A DNA stretch of 64,000 bases from positions 37,586 through 101,585 of the forward strand of contig CAMDEA010000007.1 in the NCBI GenBank assembly GCA_945893045.1. Reading direction: 5' to 3'. This stretch comes from Planctomyces sp. SH-PL62 (GTDB lineage Bacteria; Planctomycetota; Planctomycetia; Planctomycetales; Planctomycetaceae). Under the pieces are notes generated by a model. It was not told the origin of the DNA, did not search any database, and worked only from the letters and a program-made list of their open reading frames with translations. The position numbers were made by a program, and so were the translations under genes. Shown one piece after another: positions 25,567-34,493 of this stretch (position 1 is its first letter; every line of letters starts with the position of its first letter).

Positions 25567-27506
25567 CAGAAATCCCCCGTGATGATGACGGCACGTTTGC
25601 CGTCCGGCATCCAGCAGAGATTGGTGTTGTTGGTGTTCGGGTCTTGGCCGGGTATCAGTTTCGGCGGCTCATCGACGTCGGGATCGAGTTCGTAAATCTG
25701 ATAGAGCTTTCGTTCCGGGCAGTGCATGCCGAAGGCGACGCGCTTGCCGGCCGGGTGCCAGGCGAAGTCTTCCGTGATGCTCAGGCCGGTGTAATGCACT
25801 TTCATGCGGGGCTGTGCCAGATCGGCGAAGACGGTGGCGATCACTTGCTGGCCGGTCTTATTCAGGGCCTTGAACATGATTCGCTGGCTGTCGGGAGACC
25901 AGGTCATGTTCCAATAAAGCTGTTGGTATTCGCGGACCGCTCCGTTGTAGACCGACTTGGTTTCCTGAGTCGCCAAGTCGTGAAGCATGATTCTCAGCCC
26001 GTCATAAAACAGAATCTTCTTGCCGTCGGGAGACCACTGCCCGCCCCATCCCTTGCCGATCAGCCGCGACTCTTTGCTGGCCAGATTCATGATCTGAATG
26101 CCGCCGCGCGAGTAGACCAGTTCCGTGCCGTCCTTGTTCCAGTTGGGCATCATGCCGGGGCCGAGGACTTCGAGATTCTGGCCATCGAGGTCGGCGAGCA
26201 TCATCACCTGGCTGCCGAGAGTCTCCTTCGCGCGGTGTCCGTCGAACGCGATTCGCTTGCCGTCGGGTGAGACCGCCGGAGAACCGAATTGAGGATACTC
26301 CTTCACGTCGAACAGGCGTTGCCAGCCGGTTCCGTCGGCGTTCAGCGCATAAGCCGCCCGGCGGATTTTCAACTTGAACTTGAACTCCTGCGAGTCGAGC
26401 GTGCCGTCGCTGTTCTGGTCCAGGATTTTGAAATAGACAAATCGCAGCAGTGGGACTGCGCGATCGTAAACAAATTCCGCGCGTGAGATCCGTTCGTCGC
26501 CGTCCACATCGACCAACACACTGGCCCAGCCCGCGACCGGATTGCCTCGCATCGTCAGCCGATACTCGCTGAGCGACAGCTCGCCGTCGCGGTCGAAATC
26601 CCAACCAGGAAACGCCGACGTCGCGGAGACCTTGATCCAGTCAGGCGTGCCGGCCATCAGCTCAATCAGGTTGAGTTTCCCATTCAGATCGGTGTCGAGC
26701 CGGCGGAACTCGCTAATCGGGTCGTCGATGCGACCGGGGATTTTGCACCACTCATCCCACGAGATGTGCTCATCTTTGTTCGTGTCGCCGCTGACGAAGA
26801 TCTCTTCGGCCTTGGTCCCGGAATACGAATGATTGATGAACTCGGTGTGATCGATGCGGTCATCGCGGTTTCGATCGGCGTTCTTGAACTGGATGTACTG
26901 AATGACTCGGCCGCACGGTTCGCGGAGCAGCTTGCCGTCGCCGCGGCGCATCCCGAACTGAATCTCGACAAACCGCCGAGCCTCCTTGCGATTGACTTGC
27001 CCATCTCGATTCGGATCGGCCTCGAATTGCATTTGCTGAGTGATCGGTTCTTGAATGGTCACCCCGAACTCCGAGACAAACCGATTCGTCGGAATCGTTC
27101 GATCGACGTCTTTGTCCCATTCATCGAAGAACTTATCCATGACCGCGACGAATTGATCGACCAGCCCGGTCATCGGATCGGGCAGCGGCCCGCGCTGTTC
27201 TGGAGCAATCACCGTCGGGATGCTCCAGAATTCCTCCAGCGAGAGCAGTCCGTCGGCGTCCTGGTCGAACAACAGAAAGTCCCGCTGGGCCACCGCGGCC
27301 TGCTCCTTGGCCGTCGATGCCTGGAACTCTGCCAACGACAGTTTCTTGTCGTTGTTGCGGTCGAGCTTCGCAAATTTCTCGGCGAAGACCTGTGGCATGA
27401 TTCGCACTTCGTCGTCCGCGAGAGCGGCTCCCGCCGTACTCATCGCAAAAGCGCTGACCAGCACGAGCCACCGCGATGTTCGACGTATCGCATTCCAAGA
27501 TCGCAT
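25566..27506 (-). CDS. Exported EF-hand and TolB-like beta-propeller protein
   Basis: The ATG at 27506 gives a 646-residue protein with a signal peptide (residues about 10-32). Eight or nine EF-hand-like loops follow over residues 40-370 (DRNNDKKLSLAEF, DQDADGLLSLEEF, DPNRDGQVNRKEA, DRNRDDRIDHTEF, DTNKDEHISWDEW, DTDLNGKLNLIEL, DFDRDGELSLSEY, DVDGDERISRAEF, DQNSDGTLDSQEF). The C-terminus (about 385-640) is a WD40-like/TolB propeller (GSPAVSPDGKRIAF, GGQWSPDGKKILFYDG, NMTWSPDSQRIMFKAL). Calcium binding and envelope location are inferred. It is coupled to DUF58 by TGATG. Confidence 0.82.
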   Translation of the reverse strand: MRSWNAIRRTSRWLVLVSAFAMSTAGAALADDEVRIMPQVFAEKFAKLDRNNDKKLSLAEFQASTAKEQAAVAQRDFLLFDQDADGLLSLEEFWSIPTVIAPEQRGPLPDPMTGLVDQFVAVMDKFFDEWDKDVDRTIPTNRFVSEFGVTIQEPITQQMQFEADPNRDGQVNRKEARRFVEIQFGMRRGDGKLLREPCGRVIQYIQFKNADRNRDDRIDHTEFINHSYSGTKAEEIFVSGDTNKDEHISWDEWCKIPGRIDDPISEFRRLDTDLNGKLNLIELMAGTPDWIKVSATSAFPGWDFDRDGELSLSEYRLTMRGNPVAGWASVLVDVDGDERISRAEFVYDRAVPLLRFVYFKILDQNSDGTLDSQEFKFKLKIRRAAYALNADGTGWQRLFDVKEYPQFGSPAVSPDGKRIAFDGHRAKETLGSQVMMLADLDGQNLEVLGPGMMPNWNKDGTELVYSRGGIQIMNLASKESRLIGKGWGGQWSPDGKKILFYDGLRIMLHDLATQETKSVYNGAVREYQQLYWNMTWSPDSQRIMFKALNKTGQQVIATVFADLAQPRMKVHYTGLSITEDFAWHPAGKRVAFGMHCPERKLYQIYELDPDVDEPPKLIPGQDPNTNNTNLCWMPDGKRAVIITGDF

Positions 27507-27547
27507 GGGACGCCTTTCCTGACGACCATAAATGACCACTGTGTGAC

Positions 27548-28546
27548 TCACGATTGCGTCACCTGTCGCCAAATCGTCCGCAGCGATTCCACCGAGTCCA
27601 CGGTTTGCACGGCCGCTCGCGCCGCTTGCAACGCCGCCAGGTCCGTCAGCGACTTCAACTCTTCCAACGCCTGCGGCTCAATCCCGCCGAACCGTACTTC
27701 CAAGACAGCTTGGACCGTGTCCTGCAATCCTTCAATTTGACCTTGTGACAGACCTTGTGACAGACCTTGTGATAGACCTTGTGATAGACCTTGTGATAGA
27801 CCTTTTTCGATCGCCCGTTTTTCAAAACCGGTGATGTACGGCATTTTTTTCTCCTGCTCGATCGAAGCCAGATCGGCTTCCAGTTTTTTCTCCAGGTCTT
27901 CCGGCAGAACCATCAGCCAGTCGATCAGACGAAACAGCTCCAGGATATCTTGTCGAGTCCATCCACGCTCGAACAAAAATCGCACCAACTGGGTCTTCCA
28001 ACGCAGCCGAGAATTCGGATCACGAGTCGTCTCCTTTGCTTTGAGATGCGCCATGACGACCACGGCAATTCGATTTTGACTCTGCTCCAAATCGCTCCAG
28101 CGTTCCGTGAAATCGAGCAGCTTGACGGTTGGGAAATCGAACCGCAGCTCGCAGCCGCACAATCCTGACTGATAACTCGCCGGCCGCCAGTTGGGGTTCT
28201 CATCGGCGAGTACCGCCAAGCTCACGACCGGCCGGTCGTAATTGTCGAACAACCGGATGTAGTACACGAACATCCGCTGACCAAACTGTGCTTCCTCGTC
28301 TCCCTGAACTTCGATGTGAATCAGAATCCATTTCTCGTCGCCGTTCTTCAGCCAGACCTTGACCAGTTTGTCGACATAACGCCGCCCCAGTTCCGAGTCA
28401 CGTACGATCTGTTGCAGTTCCTTGTCGAGGTATTCGTAGCCACGGCTCCAATCCACTGCCGCGTGGACATCGGGAAACAACAACTGCAAGAAGTCCTCCA
28501 GATAGAACTCGATCGCTTCCTTCCAGGGACTGTCAAAGTCGGCCAT
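27548..28546 (-). CDS. Rpn-family recombination-promoting nuclease/putative transposase-like protein
   Basis: The 332-residue protein has the Rpn/PD-(D/E)XK outline: DSPWKEAIEFYLEDFLQLLFPDV at the start, KVWLKNGDEKWILIHIEVQGDEE with the acid and ExQ residues of the nuclease core (about residues 66-86), then FVYYIRLFDNYDRPVVSLAVLADENPNW. The C-terminal region holds five tandem GLSQ units (about residues 249-268), typical of this family's hypervariable tail. Rpn proteins are Mg-dependent DNA nucleases spread by transfer. It starts 3 bp after moxR in the same direction, which is an unusual place. Confidence 0.8.
   Translation of the reverse strand: MADFDSPWKEAIEFYLEDFLQLLFPDVHAAVDWSRGYEYLDKELQQIVRDSELGRRYVDKLVKVWLKNGDEKWILIHIEVQGDEEAQFGQRMFVYYIRLFDNYDRPVVSLAVLADENPNWRPASYQSGLCGCELRFDFPTVKLLDFTERWSDLEQSQNRIAVVVMAHLKAKETTRDPNSRLRWKTQLVRFLFERGWTRQDILELFRLIDWLMVLPEDLEKKLEADLASIEQEKKMPYITGFEKRAIEKGLSQGLSQGLSQGLSQGLSQGQIEGLQDTVQAVLEVRFGGIEPQALEELKSLTDLAALQAARAAVQTVDSVESLRTIWRQVTQS
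27742..27801. repeat. Five tandem 12-bp units in the Rpn gene
   Basis: The unit CCTTGTGACAGA (two copies) or CCTTGTGATAGA (three copies) repeats without gaps from 27742 to 27801. On the coding strand it encodes SQGL repeats. Copy number can change without loss of frame because the unit is 12 bp. Confidence 0.95.
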
Positions 28547-28549
28547 CGC

Positions 28550-29578
28550 TTACGTTTCTGTGTTTGTCTCTTCGATCAGCCGCCGAACGATCTTCTTGGC
28601 GTCGACCCCTTCGGCCTGAGCGGCGAAGGTGGTGATGATGCGATGCGTCAGCACCGGCGAAGCGACCTCCTGAATGTCTTCCAGCCGGACCATGTAGCTC
28701 CCCATCAACGCCGCGCGAGCCTTCGCACCGAGAATCAAGTTTTGCACCGCTCGCGGCCCAGCACCCCAGGCGACCAGCGGTTTGAGCCAACCCGGCGCGG
28801 TTGATCCGTTCGGCCGAGTCTTCCGCACCAGCCGTGCGGCGAATTGATAGATGTGATCCGGCACCGGCACGCGCCGCACGAGATGTTGATGCCGAATGAT
28901 GTCTTCCGCGTGCAGCAGATGACTCAACTCCGGCAAGTCATCGCCGGTCGTTGTGCGAGCGATCCGCACTTCTTCCTCTTCCGACGGATAGTCCAGTTCG
29001 ATCAAAAACATGAACCGGTCGAGCTGTGCTTCGGGCAACGGATAAGTTCCTTCCTGCTCGACGGGGTTCTGTGTTGCCAGCACGAGAAACGGAGCCTCCA
29101 GCGTGAACGCTTTGCCGACGACCGTGACCTTGCGCTCCTGCATCGCTTCGAGCATCGCCGCCTGCGTCTTCGGCGGAGCACGGTTGATCTCATCGGCCAG
29201 CACGATGTTCGCGAAGATCGGCCCATGCACGAATTCAAAGTCGCGTTTGCCTCCCGCCGTGTCTTGCAGGATGTCGGTGCCGGTGATGTCCATCGGCATC
29301 AGGTCGGGAGTGAATTGGATGCGGCTGAATTTCAGCGACATGGTCTCGGCCAGCTTGCTGACCAGCAGCGTCTTGGCCAGTCCCGGCACGCCCATCAGCA
29401 GGCCATGCCCGCGAGCGAACAGGCAAATCGCCAATCGCTCGATCGTGTCGGTCTGCCCGACGATGACTCGGCCGAGTTCTTTCCGCAGCTTCGCGTAAAC
29501 CTCCCGCAATTGATCAATCGCCTGGACATCATTTTCGCTGAGCCGTTCCGATGAAGTGGTCGCCACGGATTGAGACAT
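28550..29578 (-). CDS. MoxR-family AAA+ ATPase
   Basis: The 342-residue protein has the MoxR set: Walker A GVPGLAKT (residues 63-70), RIQFTPDLMPMDITGTDIL, Walker B IVLADEINRAPPKTQAAMLEAMQE, sensor region LATQNPVEQEGTYPLPEAQLDRF, and an arginine finger region in the lid. MoxR ATPases are chaperone-like motors that act with DUF58 and VWA proteins. It is the first gene of the minus-strand array, so expression of the downstream envelope genes probably begins in the 29579-29856 gap. Confidence 0.93.
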   Translation of the reverse strand: MSQSVATTSSERLSENDVQAIDQLREVYAKLRKELGRVIVGQTDTIERLAICLFARGHGLLMGVPGLAKTLLVSKLAETMSLKFSRIQFTPDLMPMDITGTDILQDTAGGKRDFEFVHGPIFANIVLADEINRAPPKTQAAMLEAMQERKVTVVGKAFTLEAPFLVLATQNPVEQEGTYPLPEAQLDRFMFLIELDYPSEEEEVRIARTTTGDDLPELSHLLHAEDIIRHQHLVRRVPVPDHIYQFAARLVRKTRPNGSTAPGWLKPLVAWGAGPRAVQNLILGAKARAALMGSYMVRLEDIQEVASPVLTHRIITTFAAQAEGVDAKKIVRRLIEETNTET

Positions 29579-29856
29579 GGATGAATTCCTCGGTTGTCGT
29601 GCAAGAGATGTCGGCCGAACTGACGGATGAACGAACCGCGAACGCGGTTCGCAATTGGGGCGGGATTATTTCCAGATGGGTGGCGAATATCCACTCGCCG
29701 CGTCCAATCGAACCCGAAGCGTCAGTTTTGATGTTGCGCATTTGTGATTCAACCCGGAGGGTTCAAACGCAATACCCAGACGTTAAAGAGGGTCAGCCAG
29801 GGCGCTGTTTCACAAGACTCCGAGAATTAGAACACGGCTACTTGGAGCCTCCACCT
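29579..29856. other. Gap upstream of moxR
   Basis: These 278 bp separate moxR from the SDR gene, which is on the same strand. No gene is visible. The promoter of the moxR array is expected here on the minus strand, but I see no box sequences that I would defend. Confidence 0.5.
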
Positions 29857-29878
29857 TCATTCTTCATTTTTCATTTTC
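29855..29878. repeat. Half copy of the AATGGAAAATGAG-type repeat
   Basis: The minus strand reads as AATGAAAAATGAAGAATGAAG words, the same vocabulary as the repeat after the UbiA gene. It supplies the last residues and the TGA of the SDR gene. Confidence 0.55.
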
Positions 29879-30828
29879 CCCTTCTTCCGGCGGTGCTCGG
29901 TCCACATCTCCAGCAGCGTTTGCTCGGACGAATAGCGGAACTGAAAGCCGAGTTCATTTTGCAGCCGCGTGGACGCGACGACCCAGGGATGACGGACGAA
30001 GTCGAGCATGCTGGGTGGGAAATCGCTGCCCGGCAGTCGCAGGCCCCACCCGAATGCCGTGACGAGCTTGAACGTCCAGAACGGTGCGTTGAAGACGCGG
30101 CGGTTCGTCAGCCGAGCAAGTTGCGTCAGCGTGACGTGATCGTTGGGGCCGATGTTGAAGGGACCGCGCGCGTCACAACGCAGAATCTCCCATGTTGCGG
30201 CGACGCAGTCAGTCTCGTGAACGAAATGCAGCGGCACGTCCACTCCATCGGGCAGCAGGATGAACGGCATGGTGAGCGTGAAGCGGCTGAGATAATTGCT
30301 CACACCCTTACCGCCGATGATGACCGGCCGCGTCCAGGAGACCGCGACTTCCGGCAGTTCGTCTGCCAACGCTCGGATGGACGCCTCGACTGCGGTCTTG
30401 TCGGCCGCGTATTGAAAGTTCTCGCGAGCTTTCAAACGCCAGTCTTCGTGAATCGGAATGGGATTGTCAGGCCATGCTCCGTAAGCCGTCGCGCTGGAGG
30501 CCATCAAGAACCGTCGCGGTCGCAGCGAGCGCACGGACTCGAAGACGTTGTGCGTCCCGCGGATGTTGATGTCGCTCATTTTCCGGTTGTCGCGAATCGG
30601 GTTCACCACGAACGCCAGATGCACGATCGTGTCCGGCTGAAACTTCGCCAGAGCGGTTTGCACGTCCGGGCTGCGAATGTCGGCCTGAATGAACTCGTCG
30701 GGAGCGGCCTCGCGCGGCGAAACGACGTCGATGCCCAGGATGCGCGTCTTGGGCGACTCGCGCCGCGCATGTTCAATCAGATTGCGGCCGTAATAGCCCG
30801 AACTGCCGGTGATCGCGAGGCGTTGCAT
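29857..30828 (-). CDS. NAD-dependent epimerase/dehydratase (extended SDR)
   Basis: The product has 323 residues. It begins MQRLAITGSSGYYGRNLIE with the nucleotide-binding GxxGxxG, continues with ILGIDVV (acidic residue after the second strand, NAD-type) and VHLAFVV, and has the catalytic YxxxK as YAADK near residue 139. Members act on nucleotide sugars or other carbonyl substrates; the substrate is not readable here. The C-terminal residues GKMKNEE and the stop come from a short AT-rich repeat (29855-29878) related to the repeat at 55974-56060. Confidence 0.85.
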   Translation of the reverse strand: MQRLAITGSSGYYGRNLIEHARRESPKTRILGIDVVSPREAAPDEFIQADIRSPDVQTALAKFQPDTIVHLAFVVNPIRDNRKMSDINIRGTHNVFESVRSLRPRRFLMASSATAYGAWPDNPIPIHEDWRLKARENFQYAADKTAVEASIRALADELPEVAVSWTRPVIIGGKGVSNYLSRFTLTMPFILLPDGVDVPLHFVHETDCVAATWEILRCDARGPFNIGPNDHVTLTQLARLTNRRVFNAPFWTFKLVTAFGWGLRLPGSDFPPSMLDFVRHPWVVASTRLQNELGFQFRYSSEQTLLEMWTEHRRKKGKMKNEE

Positions 30829-30900
30829 GATGTTTCACGTAGCCCGCTCTCGCCGAGAGCGGAAAAAATGGCTTGCGCGCGATTTCACGCGTGATCGAAA

Positions 30901-30997
30901 AGGGTCGTGTGTTCAAAATTCAAAATTGGCGGACAACACGCCATGAAGGCACGGAAAACTTCACCCGCCAATTTTGAAATTTGAACACACGACCCTT
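30901..30997. repeat. Long inverted repeat between direct repeats
   Basis: The arms 30901-30933 and 30965-30997 match almost exactly (AGGGTCGTGTGTTCAAA at the outside). Outside them lie two 25-bp direct repeats, 30838-30862 and 31000-31024, differing at few positions. The whole unit fills the gap between the SDR and the monooxygenase genes. Confidence 0.85.
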
Positions 30998-31031
30998 AAC
31001 GTAGTCCGCTCTCGGCGAAAGCGGGCGACTC

Positions 31032-32408
31032 TCACAGCGGTCGCTTCGGCCAGCGGCGGCCGCGGCGGGAGGTCTTCGTGAGCAAGCTTTGATACGGAAA
31101 GAAATCGACTTGGATCGTATGCCGAACGCTCTTTGTGTATCGCTTGGCGATCTCGGCTTGGTGACGCTGGATCTCGGCGAGCATCTCGTCGCGCGGAGGC
31201 AGGCCGGACTGCCCGGTGAGCACATCGGCAACCCACTTGGATTGAGCCTCTGCCAGCGGCATGGTCGCGCCCCACGGCTGCACGAGTCCGATGAAGTACA
31301 GGCCCGGCCGGTCCGGATGCACGACTTGCTGATACAGCGAAATCTCGTTGTTGAGTGGGTCGATGATCTGGCCATCCAAGAACGGAAAGGAAATGTTGTA
31401 GCCGGTACACCACACGATGAGGTCGATTTTCTCGACGCTGCCGTCGACGAACCTCACGCTGTCGCCACACAGCTCTTGCACGTTCGGTTTAATGCCAAGA
31501 TTTCCGTGCCCGATCACGTTGAAGAGATCGGCCGAGATCGTCGGGTGCTCTTGCAGCACACCGTGCTCCGGTTGGGGCAGGCCGTACCAGCTCATCTCGC
31601 CCCGCGCCAGTCGCAAGCCGAAGGCAAAGATCGGCCGAATGGCCCACCACGGCAGAATCCTCCAGATGAACTTGGGCAGGATCGTGTCCATCGCCCAGCC
31701 GAACATGTATTTCGGAATGACGTGAGCTCCGCGGCGTACCGAAAAAAATGTCGCCTCGGCGACGCGCGACGATTCGCACGCGATGTCGCACGACGAGTTG
31801 CCGAAGCCGACGACCAGCACACGCTTGTCGATCAACATTTCCGGTGTGCGATAGTCGTGCGAGTGCATCTGCTGGCCGTGGAACTCACCGGGATACGTCA
31901 CCTTGCGCGGACTCCAGTGATGTCCGTTGGCGACCAGCACCGCTCCGTAACGGTTCGTGCGCCGCTGACCATCCGGGCCGACGACGGTCACGTCCCAATC
32001 GCCGTTGCCGGCCTGCGCTGGGTGCGGGTCTCCTGACTCCGCCGGTTCGACTTTCTCCACCGTCGTGCGGAAAGTAATCGTGTCGCGAAAGCCGAAGTGA
32101 TCGACGTAGCTCTCGAAATACTTCAGGACATGTTCGTGATCGGGAAACGGCACCCAATCGCGCGGCAACGGGAAATCAGAATAGGCCATCGTGTCGCGCG
32201 ACGTGTTGATGTGCAGCGACTTGTAGGCCGAGCTACGTCCATTGTCGTTGTTGTACCGCCACATCCCGCCGATGCCGCTGCCGATCTCAAAACAGTCGTA
32301 GGGAATGCCCCGTTCGCGCAGCGTTTTCGCGGCGGCGATCCCAGACGAGCCGGCTCCGATGATGCACGCCTTGCGCGGCGAACCGTTGGAAGATGCGATG
32401 TCACTCAT
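31032..32408 (-). CDS. Flavin-containing monooxygenase
   Basis: The product has 458 residues. It shows the FAD motif IIGAGSSGIAAAKTL (residues about 15-29), the FMO-identifying motif as FHGQQMHSHDY, a second dinucleotide motif VLVVGFGNSSCDIA for NADPH, and the late motif YNISFPFL. Class B monooxygenases oxygenate N or S atoms or insert oxygen beside ketones. It begins 25 bp downstream of the alpha/beta hydrolase on the same strand, a common pairing in ketone breakdown where the hydrolase cleaves the ester formed (inference). Confidence 0.88.
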   Translation of the reverse strand: MSDIASSNGSPRKACIIGAGSSGIAAAKTLRERGIPYDCFEIGSGIGGMWRYNNDNGRSSAYKSLHINTSRDTMAYSDFPLPRDWVPFPDHEHVLKYFESYVDHFGFRDTITFRTTVEKVEPAESGDPHPAQAGNGDWDVTVVGPDGQRRTNRYGAVLVANGHHWSPRKVTYPGEFHGQQMHSHDYRTPEMLIDKRVLVVGFGNSSCDIACESSRVAEATFFSVRRGAHVIPKYMFGWAMDTILPKFIWRILPWWAIRPIFAFGLRLARGEMSWYGLPQPEHGVLQEHPTISADLFNVIGHGNLGIKPNVQELCGDSVRFVDGSVEKIDLIVWCTGYNISFPFLDGQIIDPLNNEISLYQQVVHPDRPGLYFIGLVQPWGATMPLAEAQSKWVADVLTGQSGLPPRDEMLAEIQRHQAEIAKRYTKSVRHTIQVDFFPYQSLLTKTSRRGRRWPKRPL

Positions 32409-32433
32409 GCTGCCAAGTCGCCATCCGGCGGAG

Positions 32434-33327
32434 TTACGATCGTTTCAACCAGCGGACGAGCAACTCCTGAAACTCGTGTGTCCGCTCTGCGAAGAACATG
32501 TGCCCGACTCCCGGCCATAAGACCAACTCGGCACCCCGAATTTGATCGGCCATCCAGCGCGGGTGGATGCCGGGAATGTACGAGTCCGCCCCACCACCGG
32601 CAATCAGCACCGGACACTTGATGCGGCTCATTTGATCGGACAAATCCAACTCGGCGATCTTGCAAAACAATTCGGCCATCACCGCCGGATCGTGCTGAGC
32701 AAACGCCGCAAACCAATCTTCCATTGTCCGCTCACGAACGGACGAAGACTGAAACGCCGCACGATCCGTGATGCCCGATCTCATCACGAGATCAAACAGC
32801 ATTCGCCAGCGTCCGACGACACCAAATCCCAACCGCACGGCCCAGCGCGTCAGCGAACTCAAACTGAGCCGCTGAAATGTCCCGATCAATCCCAGCCAGC
32901 GGCCGACGGCAAAACCGGAAATGCTCATGACGCTGCGGACTCGTTGCGGAAAATGCGCCGCCAACGTCAACGCCGTGAATCCGCCGGTGGACCATCCCAC
33001 CACATCCACTGGTTGATCGCCGACGAGTTGTTTCAACGCGGCTTCGTACCACTCCGCCCAAACCGCCGGAGTGACGTCGTCCCAACGGCCGAAGGTTTGG
33101 CGATCAATCCGCGAGGGATGATGCCCCGGCAAGCTCAGCGAGATCCACCGCCGCTCGTCACGCACCGACTCCGGCAGCGACGGCAGCCAGAGATCGACGC
33201 TGGCCGTGATGCCATGCACGAACACGACCGGTGGTCCCGGCGCGGCATCGTTGCCGCTGACGGCCGCCAATGTCTGACCGTGCAAATCAATGAGCCTGCG
33301 ATGTTGCGAAGGAACGTTCATCGTCAT
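32434..33327 (-). CDS. Alpha/beta hydrolase
   Basis: With the ATG at 33327 the protein has 297 residues. It carries the oxyanion motif VFVHGITAS, the nucleophile elbow VGWSTGG, a late acid (CPVLIAGGGADSYIPG) and the catalytic His in GVGHMFF near the C-terminus. The fold is intact and complete. The substrate is unknown; it may act with the adjoining monooxygenase. A longer frame reaches 33453 but lacks support. Confidence 0.85.
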   Translation of the reverse strand: MTMNVPSQHRRLIDLHGQTLAAVSGNDAAPGPPVVFVHGITASVDLWLPSLPESVRDERRWISLSLPGHHPSRIDRQTFGRWDDVTPAVWAEWYEAALKQLVGDQPVDVVGWSTGGFTALTLAAHFPQRVRSVMSISGFAVGRWLGLIGTFQRLSLSSLTRWAVRLGFGVVGRWRMLFDLVMRSGITDRAAFQSSSVRERTMEDWFAAFAQHDPAVMAELFCKIAELDLSDQMSRIKCPVLIAGGGADSYIPGIHPRWMADQIRGAELVLWPGVGHMFFAERTHEFQELLVRWLKRS

Positions 33328-33349
33328 GGGACAGCGATCATAGCCGGTC

Positions 33350-33571
33350 TTGGCAACGGTCGCCGAGCCAGCCATCCCACAGAAATCCGAAGACCGAATG
33401 TCGCGGTCGGCTGAGCGCGAAGAGGACGTGCGATCTTGGGACGGACTTCTCAAAGTGGTCTACCAGAATTTGAATCCCGTCAACTACGCTCGGATTGGAA
33501 GCGGCCGATTCTTGTCGTCTCTGCTTCGGGAATTGATTTTCGAGAAGATTACCTCCGCATGGGATGACTGA
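33350..33571 (+). CDS. Small hypothetical protein (uncertain)
   Basis: A 73-residue frame lies between the hydrolase and the FkbM gene. Its second half (VYQNLNPVNYARIGSGRFL) has ordinary composition, and the first half may not be coding. It shows no motif I can name. It might be a short gene or a remnant of a longer one that preceded the methyltransferase. Confidence 0.25.
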   Translation: MATVAEPAIPQKSEDRMSRSAEREEDVRSWDGLLKVVYQNLNPVNYARIGSGRFLSSLLRELIFEKITSAWDD

Positions 33572-33626
33572 TCCAAGTGCGTATCAGGCTCATTGACGTC
33601 GCCAAGGAAGGGCATCGCAACAGACC

Positions 33627-34472
33627 ATGAAGAAAACACGTTTGCCGGACGGCACGCCATTTCGATACGTCAATAAGCTCGAGATGGACTTCATGTACAA
33701 GGACATTTTTGAAATTGGAGTCAACTCGAATGATTTGATTCATTACGCCGACGGTGACACCATTTTGGATGTCGGTGCCAACATCGGATTATTTTTGCAC
33801 TTCGTCACGAAGAAATGCCGCAACACCAAGCTGTATGCGTTCGAGCCGATTCCGCGGATCTTCGATGTCCTGCGTGCGAACTTTGAAAATGCTCAAGACC
33901 ACCAGGTGCGGCTGATTCGCTGCGGTGTCTCACGGACTCCGGGAGAAGCCGTCTTTACCTATCTGCCAAACTGCACCGCGCGTTCGACGATGTTTCCGGA
34001 ACATTCCCCAACGAACAACTCCGCCGAAGGACAGAAGCGAGAAGAAGAGTTCAATCTGTGGGTCTTCAAGGAACTCCCCAATCGCCCGTTACGGATCGCA
34101 CTGGGGCTGTTGCCATCGTTTGTGAGGCGCACGCTCGCTCGTGGACTGGTTCGCTGGCACGCCAGAGCCGAACAGGTGACGTGTGAGATTAAGTCGATCT
34201 CTCAAATCATCGAAGAGAACGCACTCCAAACGATCGACCTGCTGAAGATCGACGCGGAGAATAGCGAGGTCGAAATCCTGAAAGGCATCAAGGACGAGCA
34301 TTGGCCGCGCATCAAACAACTCATCGTTGAGATACACCCCGGCCCCGATGATCCGCTCAAACAAGTGTTGGAAATCCTCGGCCAGCATGGGCTGAAGTGG
34401 ACGGTCGGAGAGGACCAAATGCAGCATCCGGCCCCAACGGTATTTGCACGGCGACCCGATCCCGTCTCCTAA
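33627..34472 (+). CDS. FkbM-family methyltransferase
   Basis: The 281-residue product has the SAM-binding motif ILDVGANIGLFLHFV (about residues 47-61), the acid-bearing LYAFEPIPRIFDVL, and the family's late phrase IDLLKIDAENSEVEILKGI. FkbM enzymes O-methylate sugars or polyketides. The position ahead of the GMC and Gfo/Idh genes and near a glycosyltransferase fits methylation of a surface glycan (inference). The gap to the next gene is 21 bp, so they are probably co-transcribed. Confidence 0.88.
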   Translation: MKKTRLPDGTPFRYVNKLEMDFMYKDIFEIGVNSNDLIHYADGDTILDVGANIGLFLHFVTKKCRNTKLYAFEPIPRIFDVLRANFENAQDHQVRLIRCGVSRTPGEAVFTYLPNCTARSTMFPEHSPTNNSAEGQKREEEFNLWVFKELPNRPLRIALGLLPSFVRRTLARGLVRWHARAEQVTCEIKSISQIIEENALQTIDLLKIDAENSEVEILKGIKDEHWPRIKQLIVEIHPGPDDPLKQVLEILGQHGLKWTVGEDQMQHPAPTVFARRPDPVS

Positions 34473-34493
34473 GACCTTTGATATCGGACTCGA

